34,815 nucleotides of DNA, from NCBI RefSeq assembly GCF_027531705.1, contig NZ_JAPZSP010000028.1:1-34815 (forward strand), given 5' to 3'. A program made the translations under genes and the position numbers. Below, one piece after another: positions 24,588-32,985 of this stretch (within the stretch, counting starts at the first letter, position 1; each line of letters begins with the position of its first letter). The stretch comes from Flavobacterium sp. (GTDB lineage Bacteria > Bacteroidota > Bacteroidia > Flavobacteriales > Flavobacteriaceae). The notes beneath the pieces are model-generated. The model made no database searches and was not told where the DNA came from. It saw only the letters and a program-made list of their open reading frames with translations.

Positions 24588-25382
24588 TTATTTTACCAAT
24601 TTCAATATTCTTAATGCACCGCTACCAACAACAGCAAATACAATAGCTCCGATAATCAAATCAGGATAGCTTGAATTGAGCCAATGAACCAAAAGCCCTG
24701 CAACAATAACACCCGAATTGATTATAATATCGTTTGATGTAAAAATCATAGTTGCCTGTATGTGGGCTTCTTTGCTTTTGTTCTTTTGCAACAGGTAAAG
24801 ACAAAATATATTTGCCATTAGTGCCAAAACAGAAACGATAATCATAGTTTGAAAATCGGGCATTTTTTCAAAGCCTAAAAAACGCCTGATAACTTCAACA
24901 AAACCAATAACAGCCAATAGGATTTGAAAGTACCCTGCAAATTTGGAGATGATGTTTTTCCTTGCTATTGTTCCACCCACAGCTAATAAAGCCAAAGCAT
25001 AAACGATACTGTCCGCAAGCATATCCAAACTATCAGCTACCAAACCCATTGAATTGGAAAAAATGCCAAACACCATTTCCAATCCAAAGAAAACGAAATT
25101 AATAATCAGTACAGTCCAAAGTAGTTTCCTTTGATTATTATTTGTATCTGTTTCAAAAATTGCATTGCTTTCTTCAGTTGAAATCAATGTAGTATTCAGG
25201 TTTAGTGTTCCCAAAGCCGTTAAAATCGGGTCGGGATTTCCATTGTGATAAACGTTCAGCTTTCTGTTTGGAATATCAAACTCTAATGATTTTACCGTAT
25301 CAAAGTTTTGCAGTTTCATACGGATTAACTGCTCCTCACTTGGGCAATCCATTTTTGTAATATTGAATATTGTTTTGTTCAT
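24588..25382 (-). CDS. CDF-type cation transporter with HMA-like N-terminus
   Basis: 264 residues. Residues 1-75 are a ferredoxin-like, HMA-related domain in which the metal motif is reduced to one cysteine (KMDCPSEEQLIRMKL). Six membrane helices follow from about residue 88. The CDF metal site pattern is in SNSMGLVADSLDMLADSIVY (two Asp). The second half-site is altered to IFTSNDIIIN instead of the usual HxxxD. Members export divalent cations from the cytoplasm. 3 bases after the TonB receptor gene, the same operon; substrate not deducible. Confidence 0.88.
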   Translation of the reverse strand: MNKTIFNITKMDCPSEEQLIRMKLQNFDTVKSLEFDIPNRKLNVYHNGNPDPILTALGTLNLNTTLISTEESNAIFETDTNNNQRKLLWTVLIINFVFFGLEMVFGIFSNSMGLVADSLDMLADSIVYALALLAVGGTIARKNIISKFAGYFQILLAVIGFVEVIRRFLGFEKMPDFQTMIIVSVLALMANIFCLYLLQKNKSKEAHIQATMIFTSNDIIINSGVIVAGLLVHWLNSSYPDLIIGAIVFAVVGSGALRILKLVK

Positions 25383-25385
25383 CTT

Positions 25386-27557
25386 TTAAAGTTTAAATTT
25401 TATTCCTCCGTTAATTACAAATCCGTCCAATGGTGAATAAATATCTTTAAAAACAGGGTTGGTTATAGTACCTGTATAAATGTTATCAAAACGTGTCTGT
25501 CTTGTATCAAGGAAGTTTTCAAAGTTTATATATAAAGAAAATCTTTCCCAAATCTTTTCAGCCATAAAGCCACATGTCCAATAATCGTTTCCTATTGTTC
25601 CGTCATTGAGCTTTTGCGGACTGAAATAATAGGCTTCTAAACCAATCTTCCATTTATCCTCAATTTCATACATCAGTACAGAGTTAATACGGTGTTTTGG
25701 GGTTAATGGATTTTCGGTAGTTGTTCCGTTTTCAATCAATCGGGTATCGGTAAAGGTGTAGCCCAGAAACAGTTTCAAATCATCATATCCTATTTTTACG
25801 TTGGTTTCTGTTCCTTTAGTATGAATGTAGCCCGATGAATTGATGAACTGATAAAGATTAGCAGATGGATTTTGAAGCAACAAAGGATTATCCAGATAAG
25901 TATAAAAAAACAGTTGGTTTATGCTGAATGTCCAATCATCGCCTATATTAGTACGGTAGTTGATGTCTGCATTTGCTCCGTAACTTCTTTCTAATTTATT
26001 GGTTTTATTGTTAATAGGCATTACGTTTTGGTACTGTATGCGTTCGCTTTCTTCGGTAAAAATGGTTGGTGTTTTGTAGCCAAATCCGCCCCCGATACGT
26101 GAAGTCAAACCGTTTGCAATCTTAAACAATGCCGATACTCTTGGCAAAAAAACAGCTCCGTAATCTATCACGTAATCCGTCCTTAAACCTGTTTCTAATT
26201 GAAGCCAATCGGTAGCCTTAAAAGAATTTTGAACGAAAGCCCCGAATGTGGTTTGGTTGTAATCCCTCAACGGAAATGCGGTAATCTGTTTTTCTTTAAA
26301 ATTGTCCGTCCAAATATTAACGCCTGTTACCCATTCCGATTTTTCTTTGCTGTGCGTATAGCTTGCTTCCGTAAAAGTAGCGGTCTGCGTTCCCTCAAAT
26401 TCGTAATTCGGAATAGCCGTATTGCGGTTAAAATAACTTACGCTGTTTTTGATTTGTACAAAACTGTTTTCGTTTACAGTATGGTCAAAAACAAATTGAG
26501 TGGAATAACGCTGTGTTTTGTTTTCCTCAAAATATTGATGTGTGTTATCCCCTTTGCCTTTGATGTAAAGCATATCGCCACCCAAACGGTTTTCAATGGT
26601 GGTGTTAATGCCAAAGTTCATTTTTGTTTTATCATTGAAGTAAACAAATAATTTAGGGTTCAGTACATACCTTTCAAATTGGGGAATTGCAGAAAGCCCG
26701 ATTTTTGCAGGGTCGTAAGCTCCGTTGCGATTATGTGAAGCAAATATTGTCGTTCCGATTTTCTTAAACTTCTGTCCGTAAAAACCGTTGATGTCTAAAC
26801 CTCTGCCTGATGTTCCGTTTAAATGAAAACGCAAATCCCTTTCTTCCGCTGGTGTTTTGGAAATCAGATTTACCAAACCTGCTATTGCTCCACCACCGTA
26901 CAGCGTAGAAGTTGAACCTTTGATAACTTCAACCTGTTTTAAGTCAAGCGGTGGAATTTGCAACAAGCCTAACCCACTTGAAGCACCCGAATAAATAGGA
27001 AAACCGTCTTTTAGAATTTGCGTATATCGTCCGTCAAGCCCTTGAATACGAATACTTGCATTGGCACTTGTGGGCGATGTGGTTTGTACGTGAATACCTG
27101 TACTTTCACTCAAAAGCATACGAATATCCCCTGCTTTCATATTGCCTTTTTCGTCTAATTCCTCTCTTCCGATAAACTCAATGCGTGTAGGGATATTTTG
27201 GATAGTTCTTGTACTTCTTGTAGATGAAATAACAATACCGTCTAACTCTGTTGAACTTTCATAGAGTAAAATCTCAATCGGGGTTGTATCTTCTAATGGA
27301 AAGTTAAAGCTGTCGGTACGTTGGGCAAAACCAACATAACTAAATTGAATTACTTGCAGACCGTTTGGAATACCTGTTAATATGATTTGTCCGTTTTCAT
27401 CTGAAGTTGTTCCGATTGTGGTTCCTATAACCTGTACGGTTACGTCCATTAAAGGCTCTTTTTTTTCGCTGTCTTTAATTACTGCTTTGAACGTATTTTG
27501 TGCATATACACAAAGGTTGAGTGTCATAAAAAATGACACAATAAGTATTTTTTTCAT
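25386..27557 (-). CDS. TonB-dependent outer-membrane receptor
   Basis: 723 residues from MKKILIVSFFMTLNLCVYAQ, a clear signal peptide; an upstream ATG (27608) would add 17 residues that disrupt the signal, so the inner start is chosen. A carboxypeptidase-regulatory-like domain covers about residues 22-100. The plug follows (NIPTRIEFIGREELDEKGN, then IRIQGLDGRYTQILKDGFPI, VEVIKGSTSTLYGGGAIAG). A 22-strand-type barrel ends in GGIKFKL. No SusD partner. The receptor lies between a Cys-rich protein gene and a CDF transporter, so it probably handles a metal or metallophore (inference). Confidence 0.93.
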   Translation of the reverse strand: MKKILIVSFFMTLNLCVYAQNTFKAVIKDSEKKEPLMDVTVQVIGTTIGTTSDENGQIILTGIPNGLQVIQFSYVGFAQRTDSFNFPLEDTTPIEILLYESSTELDGIVISSTRSTRTIQNIPTRIEFIGREELDEKGNMKAGDIRMLLSESTGIHVQTTSPTSANASIRIQGLDGRYTQILKDGFPIYSGASSGLGLLQIPPLDLKQVEVIKGSTSTLYGGGAIAGLVNLISKTPAEERDLRFHLNGTSGRGLDINGFYGQKFKKIGTTIFASHNRNGAYDPAKIGLSAIPQFERYVLNPKLFVYFNDKTKMNFGINTTIENRLGGDMLYIKGKGDNTHQYFEENKTQRYSTQFVFDHTVNENSFVQIKNSVSYFNRNTAIPNYEFEGTQTATFTEASYTHSKEKSEWVTGVNIWTDNFKEKQITAFPLRDYNQTTFGAFVQNSFKATDWLQLETGLRTDYVIDYGAVFLPRVSALFKIANGLTSRIGGGFGYKTPTIFTEESERIQYQNVMPINNKTNKLERSYGANADINYRTNIGDDWTFSINQLFFYTYLDNPLLLQNPSANLYQFINSSGYIHTKGTETNVKIGYDDLKLFLGYTFTDTRLIENGTTTENPLTPKHRINSVLMYEIEDKWKIGLEAYYFSPQKLNDGTIGNDYWTCGFMAEKIWERFSLYINFENFLDTRQTRFDNIYTGTITNPVFKDIYSPLDGFVINGGIKFKL

Positions 27558-27642
27558 TGTAAAAATGATGCTTAATATGAATAAATGAATTGTAGCGGTG
27601 CTATGCACCGCAGGAAATAAACTGTGCTGAAAGCACTACATA

Positions 27643-27954
27643 TTAAACAAGCTGTGGGGGATGCCAAACGGAAAAGGGAAAATTATAAACAGGCGGTGTT
27701 GGCATTGTTCCTAATTTTCTTTGCGGTTCTTTTACTGAATGTGTAACCGAAAAATGAAAAGTAGTTAAAACAAATCCTGTACAGGTGTTACAGCTAAAAA
27801 AAGGCGAACAACAACCCTTATTGCAATTTTGGTCTTCCTGTCCGTTTTGTCCTTGCTCAGTTGTATGCTCCTGCATACATTTATCCTCAACAAAAGTCGG
27901 TAATGCTGATAACAGCAAGACATAAAAGGCTAATATTAAAGATATAAATTTCAT
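27643..27954 (-). CDS. Cys-rich exported protein upstream of the TonB receptor (DUF6660-like)
   Basis: 103 residues with an N-terminal signal (MKFISLILAFYVLLLSALPT) and a cysteine cluster (NCNKGCCSPFFSCNTCTGF). It ends WHPPQLV, a C-terminal signature (WxPPxL) of the small Bacteroidetes proteins encoded just before metal-linked TonB receptors, named DUF6660/HYC_CC_PP-like. It probably binds metal in the periplasm. 34 bases or more before the receptor on the same strand. Confidence 0.75.
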   Translation of the reverse strand: MKFISLILAFYVLLLSALPTFVEDKCMQEHTTEQGQNGQEDQNCNKGCCSPFFSCNTCTGFVLTTFHFSVTHSVKEPQRKLGTMPTPPVYNFPFSVWHPPQLV

Positions 27955-28131
27955 TTTGCGAAGATACTGAAAAAAATACTCTTTTAGGAAAAGTACAATT
28001 TAGTTCGTAAATATAATATGTTTCTTTTTATTAGAACTATAACAGATTAGTAAACTATCTTCATTTAAGGTAGGGAAAGCAGATATTGTTATTGAAAAAA
28101 TATTATTCTTCATAAAATTTCATTTTAATTT

Positions 28132-29379
28132 CTATGTGTAAAATGCTTTTTCCATTACTTCCTGTTCGCTTCGGGAAATTCCGATTTCATTTGCCATTGT
28201 TTTCCATTTGGTCGTAACTCCTAAGACTTGCTGGATAATTTCCTCCATTTGATTATTGTTTAATCGGAAATATTCACCTACACTTTTTGCTAAATCGAAA
28301 TCCAATTCATTGTTATCAGTATCAATATTTAAGGCTAAGCCGTCTTTGTCTATGGAAGGATTGAGGTCATAGGCCGGAGATAATATCCAACCTTCTTTGG
28401 TTAGTATAAATCCGTGGTTTCTTAAATGATCATCGGTGTTGGAAATGGCTATGTTGAAGATTATCCTTCGCCATAGTTGGTGTAGGTTGGCTTCTATGTT
28501 TGCTCCGTGATTACTAATAAATTCTGCAATATCTAAGTAGCTTGCTTGGTTGTCTCTAATGGTGTCTTCGTTATTTCCGGTCATTGTCATTGCGGATGCA
28601 AAGTGGATTCGTTCTCCGTTTTTACGGTCGAAACGTTTTGTGAAAAAGGTATGGTGTTTGCCTAAAATTCTTTCCATATGACAAGGTGCCATTTCAATTC
28701 CAGCCTTAGTTGCCAATTGATACGCTAAAAATTCCCAAGCAGCTTTGTCAATGGTATCTGTTTTGGATGGAAATTTGGCAATCCAAAGACTTTTATCTGC
28801 GTCTAGAATATTGGCTTTAGGTCGTGCTCCACCTAATGACGAACCAGGTGTTATTAGTACTGAAAGGTATCTGTTGACATCTTCATTATTTATATCATTT
28901 TCAAAAATGAAGGCAGCATTTTGAAGCTCTCTAATTGAAGCCCAAGGAGGTGTTGATGTTACTTTATCATTGTCTAAAAATTCACCCACCAGGTCTATTT
29001 TAAAACGCAATGCTCCCATACGGCTTTCATCAAAAACACCTAACAGAAAATCTATATCGTAAAGAGTTTTAGGCTTTACATTCTTTTCTCTTGCCAATTG
29101 TGCTTCTCTACGTTTCATTAGTGTGCGTCCCCAAGTATCGGGCATACTGTCGAGAAAAATGCCGAAGTTCTCTTTTTGATTTGGATATTGTGGCCCACCA
29201 TACAATTGTATGTCGGGGTCGAGTAAGAATTGTTGTCCTGATTTGAGCCAGTCCTTATCGTACTCAAAGCTAAATGCTTTCTTGCCTTTGGCTTGTTGTG
29301 CAGACAAAATACCAACTATCTTTGGTTCTTGCATTCCAATCCAATGAGCGTAAACGTATATATCGGTTTTTGTGGACAT
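28132..29379 (-). CDS. hipA: HipA-family serine/threonine kinase toxin
   Basis: 415 residues. The HipA N-terminal domain occupies residues 1-110 (YAHWIGMQEPKIVGIL, SMPDTWGRTLMKRRE). The ATP/Ser loop PGSSLGGARPKANI is near 178-191, with lysine WIAKFPS after it. The catalytic loop SNTDDHLRNHGFIL and metal-binding AYDLNPS are intact, so the kinase should be active. HipA of E. coli phosphorylates glutamyl-tRNA synthetase and is neutralised by HipB; the target here is unknown. The gene follows hipB after a 104-base gap holding a repeat element. Confidence 0.9.
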   Translation of the reverse strand: MSTKTDIYVYAHWIGMQEPKIVGILSAQQAKGKKAFSFEYDKDWLKSGQQFLLDPDIQLYGGPQYPNQKENFGIFLDSMPDTWGRTLMKRREAQLAREKNVKPKTLYDIDFLLGVFDESRMGALRFKIDLVGEFLDNDKVTSTPPWASIRELQNAAFIFENDINNEDVNRYLSVLITPGSSLGGARPKANILDADKSLWIAKFPSKTDTIDKAAWEFLAYQLATKAGIEMAPCHMERILGKHHTFFTKRFDRKNGERIHFASAMTMTGNNEDTIRDNQASYLDIAEFISNHGANIEANLHQLWRRIIFNIAISNTDDHLRNHGFILTKEGWILSPAYDLNPSIDKDGLALNIDTDNNELDFDLAKSVGEYFRLNNNQMEEIIQQVLGVTTKWKTMANEIGISRSEQEVMEKAFYT

Positions 29380-29408
29380 TTTAGACGGTTGTATTTTTTA
29401 ATTTAAAA

Positions 29409-29464
29409 GGTTCTCGATACAATTTTCACTCCATTGCATTGCGTAAAAATCACTCGAACTGACG
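29409..29464. repeat. REP-like element between hipB and hipA
   Basis: GGTTCTCGATAC ... CACTCGAACTGACG with internal complementary parts. This pattern, TTCTCGATAC to ACTCGAACTGAC, recurs in Flavobacterium intergenic DNA from my recollection; no other copy is in this window. Confidence 0.5.
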
Positions 29465-29483
29465 TTTCATTTATATCTTATAA

Positions 29484-29780
29484 TTATTTTAAAAGTTCGA
29501 GGTCTTGGAGTTTTCTTCCCAGTTCGTCGTCTGCAGCTAGTTTTAAGAAATCATCCTGTAGGCCTAGCACTCGTAGTACATTGAAATAGGCACCCATAGC
29601 CACACTTGGGCTTCCCTGCTCAATTAGGTGTAAAGTTGACCTCGCAATATCAGCTCTTTCCGCCACTTGAATCATTGTAAGTTTTCGCCTTTTACGAGCC
29701 ATCTTTACATTTTCTCCCATCTGCTCTAATACTTTCTCGTATTTTGGAAAAACGGATTGCTTTTTACTGGTTGTTGCCAT
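29484..29780 (-). CDS. hipB: HipB-like XRE-family antitoxin
   Basis: 98 residues with a Cro/CI helix-turn-helix at about residues 25-75 (RKRRKLTMIQVAERADIARS, TLHLIEQGSPSVAMGAYFNV). It binds HipA and represses the operon. The start at 29780 is supported by the -7 box at 29803-29810 and the operator upstream. Confidence 0.9.
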   Translation of the reverse strand: MATTSKKQSVFPKYEKVLEQMGENVKMARKRRKLTMIQVAERADIARSTLHLIEQGSPSVAMGAYFNVLRVLGLQDDFLKLAADDELGRKLQDLELLK

Positions 29781-29785
29781 ATCAA

Positions 29786-29836
29786 ATGTTTGTTATTCTG
29801 AACAAATATACTATTTATGTTTGAAATAACAAACAT
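29786..29836 (-). promoter_or_regulatory. hipBA promoter and operator
   Basis: A -7 box TATATTTG (29803-29810, minus) is flanked by dyads: the palindrome ATGTTTG-AAATAA-CAAACAT at 29817-29836, covering the -14 to -33 part, and a second half-site ATGTTTGTTATT at 29786-29797, which is complementary to 29825-29836. Autorepression by HipB is the likely use. Confidence 0.75.
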
Positions 29837-29861
29837 AAGTGTTTTTTAGTTGTGTTATAAC

Positions 29862-29890
29862 TTTGGCAAAAAAACCTACTTTTTGCCAAA
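29862..29890. repeat. Hairpin TTTGGCAAAAA/TTTTTGCCAAA
   Basis: 11-bp perfect stem with a 7-base loop. A related hairpin, TTTGGCAGTAAA ... TTTATTGCCGAA, lies at 30327-30357, so the pair brackets the gene-free 29837-30358 stretch. Confidence 0.75.
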
Positions 29891-30041
29891 ATTATATAGC
29901 TGATTTCTTTTGTTGCGTATTGTGATATACTTTATATTACAAATAATAAACTAAAATATTGATAGTAAACTAATGTGGTTTATTGTGTAAAAACAGGTTT
30001 ATTGTTTTGTTTATGAGGTGTTTACTGTTTAACAATTTTTC

Positions 30042-30184
30042 CACCCACTTATTCACCCACTTTTAGATGTTAATTTCTCTTGAATTGAAAATTATTATTT
30101 TTTATTATTCAATAAATCAGCTGCTTAGCAATACGACATAAAGAGATTGTAGGTTAATTATCTACCCACCTTTTCTACCCACTT
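30042..30184. repeat. Four iteron-like YACCCACYT copies
   Basis: CACCCACTT at 30042 and 30054, TACCCACCT at 30163 and TACCCACTT at 30176, all in the same direction and in two pairs spaced 12-13 bases. No gene in this stretch. Repeated protein-binding sites near replication-type genes suggest an origin or control region (inference). Confidence 0.6.
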
Positions 30185-30326
30185 TCTTGTCTTCACTACT
30201 CTATTTTTCAATAATTGAGACAAATATTGAACATTGCGATATGCAATAGGGTCTATGATCATTTATAGTTGTTTTGTCAGGTTGAACCTGATTATTTTAC
30301 TACGAAACATCTTTTTTTCCGTTAAA

Positions 30327-30357
30327 CTTTGGCAGTAAACAACATTTATTGCCGAAG
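30327..30357. repeat. Hairpin CTTTGGCAGTAAA/TTTATTGCCGAAG
   Basis: 13-base arms with two mismatches, just below the stop of the unknown gene 30359-30988. It lacks a T-run in that gene's direction, so a terminator role is doubtful. Confidence 0.55.
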
Positions 30358-30358
30358 C

Positions 30359-30988
30359 TTAATCGTATTCAAAGGAGTCAATAAAAAACTTTAGGTTATA
30401 TAATTCAAGTACGCAATCGTCTTCTAAATCTTCGTTTTTTAGTTGGTCTATTTCTATAAAGGATAGGTCGTTTGCAAAGGACTTTTCGCCTATTAGATGT
30501 TCGATGTGAACATAAACTGCCTCTCTAAGTCTTGGGTTGTCTTTATGGATGATGTAATTTTTGAGCAATACTTTTATTCCTAAATCGGTTGGTTTGTTTG
30601 GGTTTTCTAATGGTATGAAATACATTTCGCTTATTCGTAAAGTGATGCCGTAATACTCTAGTGGTTTGTCGGTGCCGTTTTCGTATTTGGTTAGGTTGGT
30701 TTCGGGTTGGAGAAAAGCGGTTATTTTCCAACGTTTTATATTTGGAGAATGACGAACTAGTAATTCTACTTCTTTGAAAAGATAGGGGTTTCCGTTTGCT
30801 GTAATGATTATCTCTGCACCGTTTGTTTTGTTTTTGATGATGAGGTCTAGATCTTTGTTGTATTGATGTAGTATCTCGATTAGTTTGTCGAAATGTGTTT
30901 TTAGTTCTTCTTTTGGGATTTCGTTTAGGAGTAGAAAAACGAAGTTGTTTTGTTGGAAGTAGTTCCAGAAGGTGGTTATTGTTTTCAT
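30359..30988 (-). CDS. Unknown cytoplasmic protein of the integrative-element module
   Basis: 209 residues, no signal peptide, no membrane helix. Segments are FWNYFQQNNFVFLLLNEIPK (residues 7-26), a coiled central part (HFDKLIEILHQYNKDLDLII), then PLEYYGITLRISEMYFIPL and the IHKDNPRLREAVYVHIEHLI helix. The end is acidic (ENEDLEDD-like). I do not recognise a family. It follows the DnaC-like gene on the same strand, after a short repeat-bearing gap. Confidence 0.6.
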   Translation of the reverse strand: MKTITTFWNYFQQNNFVFLLLNEIPKEELKTHFDKLIEILHQYNKDLDLIIKNKTNGAEIIITANGNPYLFKEVELLVRHSPNIKRWKITAFLQPETNLTKYENGTDKPLEYYGITLRISEMYFIPLENPNKPTDLGIKVLLKNYIIHKDNPRLREAVYVHIEHLIGEKSFANDLSFIEIDQLKNEDLEDDCVLELYNLKFFIDSFEYD

Positions 30989-31006
30989 TTTGTTACTTTT
31001 TGTTGA

Positions 31007-31026
31007 AACGCGGATTTACACGAATT
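31007..31026. repeat. Short dispersed repeat (CGCGGATTTACACGAATTTT)
   Basis: It resembles the CGGATTACACGAATT family of dispersed intergenic repeats in Flavobacterium, by recollection; no second copy in this window. Confidence 0.35.
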
Positions 31027-31650
31027 TTATCTTTTGTCTTGTGCTGTTTTTTCGAATGAAATTAAATTGACCATCTCACGTAATCTAGAACGAATTCGGT
31101 TGCCGTAGTGGGTTTCTATTTCTGTGGCTGATAGGTTTGTGGTGATGTGGGTTTTTAGTTTTTTTGAGATGAATATATCATATCGGCTTAATATAATTTC
31201 TGCCATTACATTGCATTCGTTGCCGAAGTATTTTAAATTATTTTCTGTTCCTAAATCGTCGAAACAATAGGTTCTTGGTTCTGATTGGTGTAGTTTACCC
31301 TTAGAATATCTATGAATTACTTCATAGCCTTCTTGAATAAATTCGAAACTTATGTCTCTGCAGGGTTTTACGATAAATTTATGTTCTGTAGCTGTTAGGT
31401 ATTTCATTAAATTCATCAATGATGTTTTTCCGCATCCGATTGGTCCGGTTAATAGAATTCCCTTGTTGAGGTTTATTCCGTATTGAAAACATGTTGGTTC
31501 GTCTTTTAAGAAATAAGCGATTAGTTTGTATACAATTGGATAATCGGTTTCAATGATTTTGAAATGATTGCCGTATAGTTCAACTCCTTTAGCTTCGAGC
31601 CAATTGATTACTTCGGTGTAGCTGTAATGTGATTTTATTTCTTTTTCCAT
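31027..31650 (-). CDS. DnaC/IstB-like AAA+ ATPase (helicase loader type)
   Basis: 207 residues. The Walker A motif is GPIGCGKTSLMNLMKY near residue 73 and Walker B is TYCFDDLGTEN near 131. The sensor/arginine part HITTNLSATEIETHYGNRIR is near 170. DnaC-like loaders place a replicative helicase on DNA, and IstB-like ones assist transposases. In this module a replication role is more likely, as a HTH/initiator-type gene lies upstream and no transposase is present. The start at 31650 is preceded by a dispersed repeat. Confidence 0.85.
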   Translation of the reverse strand: MEKEIKSHYSYTEVINWLEAKGVELYGNHFKIIETDYPIVYKLIAYFLKDEPTCFQYGINLNKGILLTGPIGCGKTSLMNLMKYLTATEHKFIVKPCRDISFEFIQEGYEVIHRYSKGKLHQSEPRTYCFDDLGTENNLKYFGNECNVMAEIILSRYDIFISKKLKTHITTNLSATEIETHYGNRIRSRLREMVNLISFEKTAQDKR

Positions 31651-31660
31651 AACTGAAAAT

Positions 31661-31735
31661 TTAACCGCAAAGACCGCAAAGGATTACGCTAGGTTCGCAA
31701 AGGATGAGATGCTGAAACAAGTTCAGCATGACAAA
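31661..31735. repeat. Dispersed repeat block with REP palindrome
   Basis: It has two ACCGCAAAG-type copies, then GCGCAAAGG-like sequence and the palindrome GATGCTGAAACAAGTTCAGC (31708-31727, ending at 31732). The palindrome is 23/25 identical to the in-frame copy within cstB1 (4386-4410). It lies between the ATPase and the upstream HTH gene. Confidence 0.75.
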
Positions 31736-31739
31736 AAGA

Positions 31740-32573
31740 CTATAATGGCTCTGAATAGTCTTTGTCGGTTGTTGTGTTGAGTTGTTTTGCTCTGTTTGGT
31801 TGTTCTGCATTTGAAATAAATTTTGGTGCGTTAATCATCCAATTTTGTGCTGCTGCTTGCCAATCGACCATTGGTGTTTTACCTCCGACTAACCAACCGA
31901 CACTTTTGAAATAGTTGAAGAATTTTTGAGCTTCTTGTTCCGGAAAGTTATTTTCTTGGAAATAGATTTTGACTTCTTCGATTGTTGGCTGTGACTTTTC
32001 TTCTTTTTCTTTTTTTGCGGAACTTTTTTCTTTTTCTTCATCATCGTTTTTTAAATCCAAATTATTTATTTCTACAAAATTTTTTGAGTGCTTTTCCAAG
32101 TTTGAAACGTTTTTATCGTTTAAAATGTTTGTATTGTTTATATAGTTTATAGAAGGTACTACTGCTTGTTCAGTACCTGTTTCACTACTAGTACAAGACT
32201 TGTTCAAAGCTTGTTCAGAAACAAGTTCAATAAGTGGTTCATTTTTTGGTTTTCTTTCGGATTTTGGCAGCGGTTTTAAATCTTCTGAAAAGTTGAATAA
32301 AATGACATGACTTCCTTTGAATGGATTGTATGATGGTTCGTAATTGATATAACCCAAACTATGCAAGTTCTTCAGACATTTATGATAGGTTGCTTTGGAA
32401 CTTATTTTACTTATTCGCATTACCTCATCGCGATTAATACTGATTGGATTTTTGAAACGATTGCAATTCCAAAATTGAAACAATGCAATGTATAAACTTA
32501 CGTGTGTTGGATTTAGCGTTTTATCAATGGCTACTTTTTCGAAGAAACCAGTTAAGTGTTTGATATAATTCAT
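31740..32573 (-). CDS. HTH replication-type protein
   Basis: 277 residues. The N-terminal 100 residues form a winged-helix-like domain (VSLYIALFQFWNCNRFKNPI, then SKATYHKCLKNLHSLGYINY). A Ser/Glu/Lys-rich linker follows (DDEEKEKSSAKKEKEEKSQP, about 175-195). The C-terminus has TIEEVKIYFQENNFPEQEAQKFFNYF and VDWQAAAQNWM, the DnaD/primosome-like pattern. This layout is typical of initiator or primosome proteins of plasmids, phages and Bacteroidetes elements; the exact family is not fixed. It is preceded by the excisionase-like gene (11-base gap). Confidence 0.75.
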   Translation of the reverse strand: MNYIKHLTGFFEKVAIDKTLNPTHVSLYIALFQFWNCNRFKNPISINRDEVMRISKISSKATYHKCLKNLHSLGYINYEPSYNPFKGSHVILFNFSEDLKPLPKSERKPKNEPLIELVSEQALNKSCTSSETGTEQAVVPSINYINNTNILNDKNVSNLEKHSKNFVEINNLDLKNDDEEKEKSSAKKEKEEKSQPTIEEVKIYFQENNFPEQEAQKFFNYFKSVGWLVGGKTPMVDWQAAAQNWMINAPKFISNAEQPNRAKQLNTTTDKDYSEPL

Positions 32574-32584
32574 AATTGCTAAAA

Positions 32585-32872
32585 TTATTTGAACAGAGTA
32601 GGTAAAGCATTTACCTTATTTCCATTTAATAACTTATCAATATCTGAATTGTCATAATACATTATGCCACCTATTTTGGTGTAGGTGAGTGTTCCGTTGA
32701 TGCGGAGATTTTGCAAAGTACCTGGAGAAATGTTTAACAGTTTACGGACTTCATTGGATTTGAGCCACTGTTTTGTTTGTTGCGGTTTGGATTGAATGAT
32801 TTCTTTTAAATCGTTCAAAAGAAGACTTCTGAATTCGTTTAAGTCTTCGCGTGTAATAACTTCGATTGCCAT
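32585..32872 (-). CDS. Excisionase-like HTH (MerR/Xis type) protein
   Basis: 95 residues. An N-terminal helix is followed by the canonical LKSNEVRKLLNISPGTLQNL winged-helix core (residues 38-57) and the wing RINGTLTYTKIGGIMYYDNS. This is the family of small DNA-binding proteins to which Xis2-like excisionases of CTnDOT-type elements belong. A strong dyad is 64 bases before its ATG, and rteC lies beyond. Confidence 0.85.
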   Translation of the reverse strand: MAIEVITREDLNEFRSLLLNDLKEIIQSKPQQTKQWLKSNEVRKLLNISPGTLQNLRINGTLTYTKIGGIMYYDNSDIDKLLNGNKVNALPTLFK

Positions 32873-32935
32873 AACGTATGTTTTAGATTGTTATGGCACA
32901 AATTTGTAGTTTTTGAATAGTTTTAAATCACAAGT

Positions 32936-32954
32936 CAATCACAAGTTGTGATTG
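32936..32954. promoter_or_regulatory. Dyad between rteC and the excisionase-like gene
   Basis: CAATCACAA-G-TTGTGATTG, perfect 9-base arms; an extra half-site AATCACAAGT sits at 32926-32935. It has no T-run, so it is better as a protein-binding site than a terminator. RteC of CTnDOT is known to act at half-sites before excision genes, so it is a candidate RteC site (inference). Confidence 0.6.
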
Positions 32955-32985
32955 ATTTTTATACAAAGTGTTGTATTTATTGGTC

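Noticed and set aside
26199..26651. 150-codon plus-strand ORF within the TonB receptor gene
   Set aside because: It is fully opposite to a well-supported receptor gene and has no recognisable domain.
31027..31650. IstB of an insertion sequence
   Set aside because: No IstA-type transposase or terminal inverted repeats nearby; the context is replication and excision genes.
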